Below the pieces are notes generated by a model. That model was given only the letters and a program-made list of their open reading frames with translations, had not been told where the DNA came from and searched no databases. A stretch of 6,053 nucleotides of DNA, taken from Oscillospiraceae bacterium. GTDB lineage: Bacteria > Bacillota > Clostridia > Oscillospirales > Oscillospiraceae. Of the stretch, positions 1-6,053 are shown one piece after another. The position numbers were made by a program, and so were the translations under genes. The stretch covers positions 717 through 6,769 of the forward strand of contig WQRL01000096.1 of NCBI GenBank assembly GCA_009786775.1. Reading direction: 5' to 3'. Each line of letters begins with the position of its first letter. The stretch's first letter is position 1.

Positions 1-1754
1 CCCCGTCAGTGGTGGCATTTTCGGCAGAGGGCGAGAGAATGGTCGGCCATGTAGCAAAACGCCAAGCCATAACAAACCCCGACCGCACAATTTCTTCAAT
101 TAAGCGCGAAATGGGCACGGCGTTCAAAGTGTCTATCGACAGCAAGCAATACACCCCTCAAGAAATTTCGGCGATGATTCTACAGAAGCTAAAAGCAGAT
201 GCAGAAGCATATCTCGGCCAAAAAATTAACGAAGCAGTTATCACAGTTCCCGCATACTTCACAGATGCGCAGCGCCAAGCGACCAAGGATGCAGGCAGGA
301 TTGCAGGCCTCGATGTCAAGCGCATAATAAATGAGCCGACAGCAGCGGCACTGGCATATGGCCTTGATAAAGAGCATGATCAGAAAATCATGGTCTACGA
401 CTTGGGCGGCGGCACATTTGACGTATCAATTCTTGAAATCGGCGATGGCGTTATTGAAGTTTTGGCGACAAATGGCGACAACAGGCTGGGCGGCGACGAT
501 TTTGACGAGTGCATAGTAAACTTCCTTCTGGGCGAGTTTAAGAAAGACAACGGCGTGGACCTCTCCTCAGACAAAATTGCGATGCAGCGCCTGCGCGAAG
601 CGGCAGAGAAAGCCAAGACCGACCTCTCAGGCGTTACAACAGCACAAATTAACCTGCCGTACATCACGGCGGATGCCACAGGGCCTAAGCATCTCGACTG
701 CACACTTACAAGGGCGAAGTTCAATGAGCTCACGGCTAATCTCGTAGAGCGCACACTGGGTCCTGTCAACCAAGCCCTTACAGATTCCGGCCTAAACGCA
801 AATGAACTTTCCAAAATTCTTCTCGTTGGCGGCTCAACACGTATCCCCGCTGTTCAAGATGCCGTTAAAAGAATTACAGGCAAGGATCCGTTCCGTGGCA
901 TAAACCCTGATGAATGCGTAGCAGCGGGTGCTGCAATTCAAGGCGGCGTCCTCGGCGGCGATGTAGAAGGTATTTTGCTGCTGGATGTTACCCCTCTGTC
1001 CTTGGGTATCGAAACAATGGGCGGAGTGTTCACGAAGCTAATTGAACGCAACACAACTATTCCCACCAAGAAGAGCCAGGTGTTCTCAACGGCTTCCGAC
1101 AACCAATCATCTGTCGAAGTCAACGTGCTCCAAGGTGAGCGTGAGATGGCTCAGTACAACAAGTCTCTCGGCAGATTCCACCTTGATGGCATCGCCCCAG
1201 CCCGCAGAGGTGTTCCGCAAATAGAAGTAACATTTGATATTGATGCCAATGGCATTGTAAATGTTTCTGCCAAAGATACCGGCACAGGCAGGGAGCAGAA
1301 CATAACCATTACCGCCTCAGGCAACCTTTCAAAAGACGATATCGAAAAGGCTGTGGCAGAAGCAGAGCAGTATGCCGCAGAGGATGCAGCCCGCAAGGAC
1401 GAGGCGGATTCACGCAATCATGCTGACCAGCTGGTATATCAGAGCGAAAAAACCCTTGACGACATGGGTGACAAGCTGGAAGCTGCAGATAAGCAGCAAA
1501 TTGATGATGCCATTGCCAAAACTAAGACAGCCCTCTCAGGCACTGACACCCAAGCCATAAAGGACGCTGCGGCAGAACTCGAAAAAGCGTTTTACACAGT
1601 TAGTGAAAAACTCTATGCCCAAGCAGCCCCTCAAGATGGAGCAGCCGGCCCCGAAGGTTTCGGCGGTGCAGCAGGCGCAGGCCCTGATGGCGCAGGCGGC
1701 GAATACTATGACGCCGACTACGAAGTAGTAGACGACGAACCTAAGGATGAATAG
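1..1754 (+). CDS. dnaK: Molecular chaperone DnaK (Hsp70), 5' end missing
   Basis: Cytoplasmic ATP-dependent chaperone that binds exposed hydrophobic segments of unfolded proteins, working with DnaJ and GrpE. The first whole codon is at position 3 and reads PSVVAF, which aligns near residue 37 of known DnaK proteins. About 36 N-terminal residues, including the first phosphate-binding loop, are therefore outside the window. A GTG at position 9 is not the true start. Visible in order: [20 protein letters not shown], the second phosphate loop DLGGGTFD (399-422), the adenosine-binding VGGSTRIP (825-848), the linker [17 protein letters not shown], the beta-sandwich substrate domain, the helical lid, and a Gly/Ala-rich tail ending in an acidic DDEPKDE. 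The roughly 24-residue insertion of proteobacterial DnaK is absent after SIKREMGT, as in Firmicutes. The visible 583 residues plus the missing part give about 619, normal for the family. It sits directly before dnaJ in an operon. Regulation cannot be seen, because the operon promoter is upstream. Identification is secure. Confidence 0.98.
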   Translation, partial: PSVVAFSAEGERMVGHVAKRQAITNPDRTISSIKREMGTAFKVSIDSKQYTPQEISAMILQKLKADAEAYLGQKINEAVITVPAYFTDAQRQATKDAGRIAGLDVKRIINEPTAAALAYGLDKEHDQKIMVYDLGGGTFDVSILEIGDGVIEVLATNGDNRLGGDDFDECIVNFLLGEFKKDNGVDLSSDKIAMQRLREAAEKAKTDLSGVTTAQINLPYITADATGPKHLDCTLTRAKFNELTANLVERTLGPVNQALTDSGLNANELSKILLVGGSTRIPAVQDAVKRITGKDPFRGINPDECVAAGAAIQGGVLGGDVEGILLLDVTPLSLGIETMGGVFTKLIERNTTIPTKKSQVFSTASDNQSSVEVNVLQGEREMAQYNKSLGRFHLDGIAPARRGVPQIEVTFDIDANGIVNVSAKDTGTGREQNITITASGNLSKDDIEKAVAEAEQYAAEDAARKDEADSRNHADQLVYQSEKTLDDMGDKLEAADKQQIDDAIAKTKTALSGTDTQAIKDAAAELEKAFYTVSEKLYAQAAPQDGAAGPEGFGGAAGAGPDGAGGEYYDADYEVVDDEPKDE

Positions 1755-1758
1755 GAAA
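1753..1758 (+). promoter_or_regulatory. Ribosome binding site of dnaJ, overlapping the dnaK stop
   Basis: AGGAAA overlaps the TAG stop codon of dnaK. The AGGA core lies 9 bases before the GTG at 1766, a suitable distance. It supports GTG as the dnaJ start and suggests the two genes are translated in close succession from one mRNA. Confidence 0.6.
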
Positions 1759-1765
1759 TAGAGAA

Positions 1766-2908
1766 GTGGCAGATAAACGTGACTTTTACGAGGCGCTTGG
1801 AATATCAAAGAGCGCCTCGGATGATGAAATAAAAAAAGCATACCGCGGGCTTGCGAAGAAATTCCACCCTGACGTAAATCCGGGAAATAAGAGGGCTGAG
1901 GAGCGCTTCAAAGAAATAAATGAAGCCTATGAAATCCTCTCCGACCCTGAAAAGAAGTCGCGCTATGACCAATTCGGACACGCCGGAGTAGACCCCAATT
2001 TTGGGGGTGGCGACCCCTTCGGCGGCGGGTTTGGCGGCTTCGGCGGCAGCGCGGATTTTGACCTGGGCGATATCCTAGGGTCAATTTTCGGTGGCGGAGG
2101 CGGCGGCTCAAGCCGCAACCGTAATGCGCCCAAGAAAGGCGACCGGGTCAGGACAGAGGTGACCATAACCTTTGAAGAGGCTGCTTTTGGCTGTGAAAAA
2201 GAAGTCACCGTAATGCGCATTGAAAGCTGTGACGACTGCACAGGCACAGGCTGCAAGGCAGGTACAACCGCCGAAAAATGCGACAACTGCAACGGCAGCG
2301 GCAGCGTAACCGCGCAGCAGCGCACGCCATTTGGAGTGATGCAGAGCACCACCGACTGCCCGAAATGCGCAGGGCGGGGTAAAATAATTCACCAGCCCTG
2401 TGACAAATGCAGAGGCCTTGGGCTGGTGCGCCGCAACAGAGCCATAAAGGTTACAATTCCGGCAGGAATTGACCATGGACAGACCATCTCCGTAAGAGCT
2501 CAAGGTAACGCAGGGGTCAACGGCGGTGAGGCGGGAGATCTCTTTGTAACCGTAATAGTGATGAAGCACGAACAGTTTGAGCGGGAGGGCACGGCAGTTC
2601 TCCTCACCATCCCCATAACCTTTGTGCAAGCGGCTCTTGGCGCGGAACTCGAAGTGCCAACTCTCGATGGCAAAGTGAAATATTCCATCCCTGAGGGCAC
2701 ACAAACAGGCACAATATTCCGTCTGCGCGGCAAGGGAATCCCCAACCTGCGCGGCAATGGGCGTGGCGATCAATATGTAACAGTTAAGGTGATGACTCCC
2801 ACTGGGCTTAAAAAAGATCAAAGGGAACTTCTTCAAAAGTTCGGCGAAGCAGTCGGAGAACCCGCAGAAAACGGCAAGAAAAAGCGCGGCAGGAAAAAGG
2901 AGAAATAA
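1766..2908 (+). CDS. dnaJ: Chaperone protein DnaJ (Hsp40, type I)
   Basis: Cytoplasmic co-chaperone that delivers unfolded substrates to DnaK and stimulates its ATP hydrolysis. The 380-residue length is normal for type I DnaJ. The J domain covers about residues 1-72, starting with KRDFYEALG, with the essential HPD at 34-36. A Gly/Phe-rich region follows (about 77-115) and contains the DILGSIF segment. The zinc-binding domain has all four CxxCxGxG repeats intact, starting at residues 155, 172, 198 and 212. Two C-terminal substrate-binding beta domains follow, with VTIPAGIDHGQ and LRGKGIPNLRG. The GTG start at 1766 is chosen because MADKRDFYE matches the usual N-terminus and an AGGA lies 9 bases upstream. 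Only 11 bases separate it from dnaK, so both are co-transcribed. The protein ends in a Lys/Arg-rich tail (about residues 370-380), which is more basic than usual. The next gene is not prmA, which often follows dnaJ in Firmicutes. Confidence 0.98.
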   Translation: MADKRDFYEALGISKSASDDEIKKAYRGLAKKFHPDVNPGNKRAEERFKEINEAYEILSDPEKKSRYDQFGHAGVDPNFGGGDPFGGGFGGFGGSADFDLGDILGSIFGGGGGGSSRNRNAPKKGDRVRTEVTITFEEAAFGCEKEVTVMRIESCDDCTGTGCKAGTTAEKCDNCNGSGSVTAQQRTPFGVMQSTTDCPKCAGRGKIIHQPCDKCRGLGLVRRNRAIKVTIPAGIDHGQTISVRAQGNAGVNGGEAGDLFVTVIVMKHEQFEREGTAVLLTIPITFVQAALGAELEVPTLDGKVKYSIPEGTQTGTIFRLRGKGIPNLRGNGRGDQYVTVKVMTPTGLKKDQRELLQKFGEAVGEPAENGKKKRGRKKEK

Positions 2909-2920
2909 TCCCAAAAATTC

Positions 2921-2950
2921 TTGGCAAGCCCTATAAAGCTGTGCTATCCT
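2921..2950 (+). promoter_or_regulatory. Possible sigma-A-type extended -10 promoter
   Basis: TTGGCA at 2921-2926 (5 of 6 matches to the -35 consensus) and TATCCT at 2945-2950 (4 of 6) are separated by 18 bases. A TG at 2942-2943, one base before the -10, gives the extended -10 form. Transcription would start near 2956-2958, exactly at the beginning of the structured region that follows. It lies 12 bases after the dnaJ stop. This could drive a small RNA independent of the heat-shock operon. The match could also be chance. Confidence 0.38.
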
Positions 2951-2955
2951 AACTC

Positions 2956-3062
2956 TCCGCTAAGCGGAACAGTAGAACACACAAATCAAAGATCGGTATT
3001 TTTCGAAGAACAACTATGCTAGGCGTAGGTGTGCTCAAATGCGAAAAATACCGGTCTCTTTT
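2956..3062 (+). ncRNA. Candidate small structured RNA, about 105 nt, unknown family
   Basis: The region begins where the upstream promoter would start transcription and ends in a T-run. It contains a 5' hairpin (TCCGC at 2956-2960 with GCGGA at 2964-2968, loop TAA) and a 16-bp stem (2990-3005 with 3042-3057, one T-G wobble). Within the 36-nt loop is a 6-bp hairpin (CTATGC 3014-3019 with GCGTAG 3023-3028, loop TAG). GAACACAC at 2975-2982 can pair with GTGTGCTC at 3029-3036 with one mismatch, which would form a pseudoknot. I do not recognise an SRP RNA, tmRNA, RNase P RNA, 6S RNA or T-box in it. The RNA-gene reading is inference. The plain alternative is the terminator of dnaKJ. Confidence 0.3.
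2990..3062 (+). terminator. Probable rho-independent terminator after dnaJ, with a large loop
   Basis: A 16-bp stem (2990-3005 with 3042-3057) containing one T-G pair is followed by TCTTTT at 3057-3062. No other terminator-like hairpin is visible after the dnaJ stop, so this is the best candidate for ending dnaKJ transcription. The 36-nt loop is much longer than usual and the T-run is short and interrupted, so efficiency is uncertain. The stem is AT-rich in its inner half. Confidence 0.5.
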
Positions 3063-3095
3063 GCACCCCTCGCCCGGCCTGGCAGCAAGATTGAG

Positions 3096-3123
3096 TTGAA
3101 ATATGGGAGTAATAATATATACT
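3096..3123 (+). promoter_or_regulatory. Candidate promoter of the macroglobulin-like gene (upstream)
   Basis: TTGAAA at 3096-3101 and TATACT at 3118-3123 each match the sigma-A consensus at 5 of 6 positions, with a 16-base spacer. It lies after the terminator-like stem and inside an AT-rich stretch, as expected for a separate transcription unit. A start near 3130 would give a leader of about 225 bases carrying all the repeats described here. Confidence 0.45.
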
Positions 3124-3133
3124 GTTATCAAAA

Positions 3134-3168
3134 AATTAATTTTCCATGGAACAAATTGTGAATTAATT
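3134..3168. repeat. Palindrome between two AATTAATT copies, possible operator
   Basis: A perfect 10-bp palindrome, TTCCATGGAA (3142-3151), lies between two copies of AATTAATT (3134-3141 and 3161-3168). It sits just after the upstream candidate promoter and before or on the -35 of the downstream one, where a regulator could act. AT-rich DNA gives such patterns by chance, so the operator reading is only a suggestion. Confidence 0.2.
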
Positions 3169-3183
3169 CGTCATAAATATTAT
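3156..3183 (+). promoter_or_regulatory. Alternative promoter of the macroglobulin-like gene (downstream)
   Basis: TTGTGA at 3156-3161 (4 of 6) and TATTAT at 3178-3183 (5 of 6) are separated by 16 bases. A start near 3190 would give a leader of about 165 bases. It is weaker than the candidate at 3096-3123, and the two could also work as a pair. Confidence 0.3.
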
Positions 3184-3202
3184 GAAACTATTACGCAAGC
3201 GT

Positions 3203-3277
3203 GTGCGGCGGGTGTGCCTGAGTGCGTCGGGTGCGGCGAATATGCAAGATGTGCCAAGTGCTGAGCGTGTGCCAAGT
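3203..3277 (+). repeat. Degenerate GTG/GCG-rich direct repeats in the leader
   Basis: GTGCGGCG occurs at 3203-3210 and 3231-3238 (28-base period). TGTGCCAAGT occurs at 3250-3259 and 3268-3277 (18-base period). The motif GTG is frequent on the plus strand across the whole stretch. CCGCC at 3278-3282 could pair with the earlier GGCGG, so the leader RNA may fold. No known riboswitch is recognised. The role is unknown. Confidence 0.55.
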
Positions 3278-3297
3278 CCGCCGAGAAACCGCCCAGC

Positions 3298-3321
3298 GTG
3301 TAATGTGTAATGTGTAATGTG
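3298..3321 (+). repeat. Tandem heptamer TAATGTG, three copies plus a partial one
   Basis: TAATGTG is repeated exactly at 3301-3307, 3308-3314 and 3315-3321, preceded by GTG at 3298-3300 as a partial copy. It ends 19 bases before the purine-rich ribosome binding site. Each copy contains an ATG, and because 7 is not a multiple of 3 the three ATGs fall in three different frames. Such a repeat can change copy number by replication slippage. Confidence 0.85.
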
Positions 3322-3340
3322 CAAAAAATATCAGGGAAAA

Positions 3341-3347
3341 GAGAGGG
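3341..3347 (+). promoter_or_regulatory. Ribosome binding site of the macroglobulin-like gene
   Basis: The purine-rich GAGAGGG lies 8 bases before the GTG at 3356. An in-frame TAA (3353-3355) directly precedes that GTG, so no start further upstream in this frame is possible. Together these fix the start. Confidence 0.65.
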
Positions 3348-3355
3348 ATTTGTAA

Positions 3356-6053
3356 GTGAAGAGATTTATTTCCATTTGTCTGGTTGCCGTTTTATCTGTA
3401 ACGTCTATTCTTACCCTACCCGGTTGCAGCAGCGGTGCGGAGTGGGCAGAGCCGCAGCCTGGTGTGCAGCAGCTTTTACCGGAGACCGTTGAAGGGAGGG
3501 CTATTGCACAGCAAGAGCCTCAGACCAGTCAGCGCATATTTAGTGCAGCGGATACCCCGCTGCGCGCAGAGCCCTTAACTCTGCCGCCGTCAGGGGAGGT
3601 GCTCTCCGGGCACGAGCCGCGAGATGGGTATATTTTGGCTCCTACAATGTTTGGCTTATCGGGTATAGACCCGCTGAGTTCTTTTGTATTGCGGACTCCT
3701 TCGGCTCATGCCGGGACTCCGCCCATCACAATAGATGGGGAGCCGGAGCCTGTTGTGACCCGCGAAAACGGCAATACGTTTATAGTGACGCCTGCGGTTG
3801 CCCTGATGCCTAACAGCGTGTATGTTTTTAGGATAAGCCGTGAAGACGGGGATATTACATGGGCGTTTCAAACGAGCATTAGCTTTGAAATTGTAACGAG
3901 CCTGCCCCGTAATCAATCCGCAAATGTCCCTGTGCGCACAGGCATAGAGATAATGTTTTCATATGGAAGTGAGATAGACATCTCGGATTATTTTAGCATT
4001 TATCCACATGTGGACGGGCGCTTTATACATAGGGATTCTACTGCAATTTTCATGCCTAGAAACGCTCTTGCACATGGCCGGATTTACACTGTTACCATCA
4101 GGGCCGGGATAACTTTGCCTGGGACAAGTGAAGTTATTGAATCGGATTACCGATTTTCATTTGAAACGGCTCAGGAAGGTAACCGGAGGCCTCTAGGGAG
4201 CGACCCCAGGGTGCATTTTCAAAACCGCAATGTTGAGTTTCCCACGTTTGATGCGCCGCGTGTGACCTTTTGGGTTAGCTACCGCAGGGATGAAGCGAGG
4301 CCGCCGGTGGACTTTTCTGTTTACCGCATTGATAGCAGGCGGGAGGGCATAGCCGCTGCAACCAGGCTCTCATCCTTGCCGAGCTGGTCACAGTTAACTC
4401 ACGATGACCGTATGGTGGATACTTCAAACCTAACAAGGGTTCACTTTGAAACAGTGTATGAAAGGCGGGATGACGAAGCTAGGTGGAATGAAACCTTCAC
4501 GTTGCCCAATAACCTGCGTCCGGGGTTTTATGTAATCAATGCCTCCGCCGGAGACACCCGCAATCAGATGATAGTCCAAGTCACTGATTTGGCTGTACAG
4601 GTGGTTGCGGATAACAGCATGGCGGTTGTGTGGGTAAATGACATGAGAACAGGCCGGCCAGCCGCCGGAGCTAATGTTTACGACCCTGTTTCAGGCAGGA
4701 CATTTCAGGCAGATGCACAGGGGGTTGCAGTTGTCGAGAGAATGCTGTCTGACGGGGAGTACCTCATTGTAACATCCGCAGATGGCAGGCCGGCTGTAGT
4801 CTTTGTGCGGCCGTCTGTGTTTCACTCGGCCGGAGGCCGGAGTTTAGGAGGGAGCCCGCATTTGAGCCGGAGAGGCAGGGACGACTATTGGGCAGTTCTT
4901 CAACTCGACCGCCTGCTGTTTCAGCGCAGCGACACAGTTTCACTCTGGGGCTTCGTGCAAAACCGCCACCAGTATGAAAACATTCCTCATGTAACCGCTA
5001 CACTGACAGAAGTGTGGCGTTGGGGGATGTGGGGCGGATCCTCAAACCGTGACACTTTGCACAGAGTGAACATCCCCGTGTCGTATGGCACCTACGCAGG
5101 AGAAATCCGCCTTCCCAACTTAAACCCCGGATCATATGAGCTGGCTATTTTTCACGGGGACATCTTGCTCAGCTCAATAATATTCACAGTTATGGACTAT
5201 GTGACACCGCCCTACCGGCTCACTGTAACCCCGGGTGTAAATGCAATCTTTTTGGGTGAAGAAGTTACTTTTTATGCCATGACGCAGTTCTTTGAAGGGA
5301 CGCCTGTGTCTGAATTAGAAATTTCTTACAGCGTTCACGGCACTGATTTAACAGGTTTTCCAAACTCAGGCCAGCGGCAGACTGATGTTGATGGGCAACT
5401 TGAGCTGAGCGTAAGGCCACAGCTTGGCAGAACTGATGCTCAAGCTGAGAGAACTTTGCGGTTTATGGCCGAAGCCAATTTGCCCGAAATTGGCCGGGTG
5501 ATGCAATCGGCTAATGTGCGCGTGTTTATAAATGATATTCATATGCGCTCTCAGGCCAGTCGGAGCGGCGCGGAGGCATCACTCACGGTAAATATAAACG
5601 ATATAACCTTAGAGCGCCTAAATGACGGCACAGCGGAACACCGTAGCGACTTTCTTGGGGAGCCGGTGGCCAACCAGCGTATTTCAGTTGAGATTGAAGA
5701 GCTATCCTGGGAGAGAGTCCGCTCCGGTGAGTTCTATGACCACGTCACGCGGCAAGTGGTACCGAGCTACACCTTTGTGGTGCGGGAGTTCAGGGTTGAG
5801 CAGTTTGAGATGACCACAGATGCAGACGGCGTTGCCGAAAGGACATTCACTGTGCCTGACCGCGAGCGCGTAAGTTACAGGGCCCGCATTACAACTGCTG
5901 ACGGCAATGGGCGCGTGATTGTGAACTATAGATACTTTGGGCGGGACTTCAGTGAGTTCTTCAGGCTTGCGGGAGATTCGGCGCCGTTTCTCTACGGCGC
6001 GGACAGTGGCGGCTACGATATTGGTGATACAGTCGAACTTACCATAATGAGCG
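3356..6053 (+). CDS. Alpha-2-macroglobulin-like lipoprotein with Ig-like domains, 3' end missing
   Basis: Probable surface protein that traps or inhibits proteases; the function is inferred from the family. The frame is open for 899 codons and runs off the window. Residues 1-23 are a signal peptide (VKRF, then a hydrophobic core), and LPGC gives a lipobox with Cys24 as the lipidated residue, so it should be anchored on the outer face of the membrane. A Pro/Gln/Glu-rich linker follows (about 25-105). An Ig-like module ending in WAFQT comes next (about 106-176), then a second resembling bacterial Ig-like domain 5 (about 177-272). Macroglobulin-type domains follow: about 300-410, then 411-485 with WVNDMRTGRPAAGANVY, the family signature LDRLLFQRSDTVSLWGFV (from residue 517), and another starting at YRLTVTPG (about 620). 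Family members are usually about 1,500-1,900 residues, so this is roughly half. The bait and thioester regions are not visible. No cysteine occurs after Cys24. It could instead be an Ig-repeat adhesin, which is less likely. Confidence 0.85.
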   Translation, partial: MKRFISICLVAVLSVTSILTLPGCSSGAEWAEPQPGVQQLLPETVEGRAIAQQEPQTSQRIFSAADTPLRAEPLTLPPSGEVLSGHEPRDGYILAPTMFGLSGIDPLSSFVLRTPSAHAGTPPITIDGEPEPVVTRENGNTFIVTPAVALMPNSVYVFRISREDGDITWAFQTSISFEIVTSLPRNQSANVPVRTGIEIMFSYGSEIDISDYFSIYPHVDGRFIHRDSTAIFMPRNALAHGRIYTVTIRAGITLPGTSEVIESDYRFSFETAQEGNRRPLGSDPRVHFQNRNVEFPTFDAPRVTFWVSYRRDEARPPVDFSVYRIDSRREGIAAATRLSSLPSWSQLTHDDRMVDTSNLTRVHFETVYERRDDEARWNETFTLPNNLRPGFYVINASAGDTRNQMIVQVTDLAVQVVADNSMAVVWVNDMRTGRPAAGANVYDPVSGRTFQADAQGVAVVERMLSDGEYLIVTSADGRPAVVFVRPSVFHSAGGRSLGGSPHLSRRGRDDYWAVLQLDRLLFQRSDTVSLWGFVQNRHQYENIPHVTATLTEVWRWGMWGGSSNRDTLHRVNIPVSYGTYAGEIRLPNLNPGSYELAIFHGDILLSSIIFTVMDYVTPPYRLTVTPGVNAIFLGEEVTFYAMTQFFEGTPVSELEISYSVHGTDLTGFPNSGQRQTDVDGQLELSVRPQLGRTDAQAERTLRFMAEANLPEIGRVMQSANVRVFINDIHMRSQASRSGAEASLTVNINDITLERLNDGTAEHRSDFLGEPVANQRISVEIEELSWERVRSGEFYDHVTRQVVPSYTFVVREFRVEQFEMTTDADGVAERTFTVPDRERVSYRARITTADGNGRVIVNYRYFGRDFSEFFRLAGDSAPFLYGADSGGYDIGDTVELTIMS

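Larger units (their letters stand above)
2909..3355. other. Non-coding region between dnaJ and the macroglobulin-like gene
   Basis: This 447-base stretch holds no convincing gene. From left to right it has a possible extended -10 promoter, a structured stem-loop region ending in a short T-run, and an unremarkable piece (3063-3090). Next comes an AT-rich stretch (about 3096-3190) with two candidate promoters and a palindrome. A GTG/GCG-rich leader with direct repeats (about 3193-3300), three tandem heptamers and the ribosome binding site of the next gene complete it. The change from AT-rich to GC-rich sequence near 3190 is abrupt. Confidence 0.8.

Noticed and set aside
9..11. GTG at position 9 as the dnaK start
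   Set aside because: The frame is open to the window edge and the residues before it (PS) match the conserved DnaK sequence, so the true start is upstream.
395..814. A 139-codon open frame on the minus strand opposite dnaK
   Set aside because: It is a shadow of a highly conserved coding region, Ser/Arg/Pro-rich and without a family match or ribosome binding site of note.
2108..2914. A 268-codon open frame on the minus strand opposite dnaJ
   Set aside because: It lies entirely over a well-supported dnaJ, shows no recognisable domain, and its composition follows from the dnaJ codons read backwards.
2956..3062. 6S RNA, SRP RNA or T-box leader as identity of the structured element
   Set aside because: It is shorter than 6S RNA, lacks the conserved SRP domain IV sequence, and has no T-box sequence or downstream tRNA-related gene.
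2949..3131. A 60-codon open frame on the minus strand across the intergenic region
   Set aside because: It runs through the inverted repeat, has no clear ribosome binding site and no recognisable protein features.
3310..3492. A 60-codon open frame on the plus strand starting in the heptamer repeat
   Set aside because: It overlaps the start of the macroglobulin-like gene in another frame, has no ribosome binding site and no protein-like features. The frame starting at 3356 has a signal peptide and lipobox.
3656..3916. An 86-codon open frame on the minus strand
   Set aside because: It is opposite the Ig-like region of the long gene and shows no independent evidence of coding.

Overview
The window reads as chromosomal DNA of a low-to-middle GC Gram-positive bacterium, most likely a member of the Clostridia. 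The main evidence is DnaK: it lacks the roughly 24-residue insertion found after the SIKR-type motif in proteobacterial DnaK and reads like the Bacillus/Clostridium form. No species can be named from this sequence.

Positions 1-2908 hold the end of a heat-shock chaperone operon. dnaK is cut by the window start (about 36 residues missing) and is followed 11 bases later by a complete dnaJ with a GTG start. The two proteins form the DnaK-DnaJ folding machine. The usual upstream partners (hrcA, grpE) and any HrcA operator would lie outside the window.

Positions 2909-3355 are non-coding. The first part has a possible extended -10 promoter (2921-2950). It is followed by a compact region (2956-3062) with a small hairpin, a 16-bp stem with a 36-nt loop, a nested hairpin in that loop, a possible pseudoknot and a short T-run. 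This could be the dnaKJ terminator, a small structured RNA, or both. The second part is AT-rich with two candidate promoters, then a GTG/GCG-rich leader with short direct repeats and three tandem copies of a heptamer just upstream of the next ribosome binding site.

Positions 3356-6053 hold one long open frame that starts with GTG, has no stop and runs off the window end (899 complete codons). It encodes a lipoprotein signal peptide, two bacterial Ig-like modules and a series of macroglobulin-type beta domains. It is best read as the N-terminal half of a surface-anchored alpha-2-macroglobulin-like protein, which would act as a protease trap or defence protein. The bait and thioester regions, if present, lie beyond the window. 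It is separated from dnaKJ by the terminator-like element and is probably transcribed on its own.

The points most worth a second look are the structured intergenic element, the unusual repeat-rich leader of the macroglobulin gene, and the presence of this protein in an apparently Gram-positive organism. I found no mobile element, CRISPR array, tRNA or rRNA.
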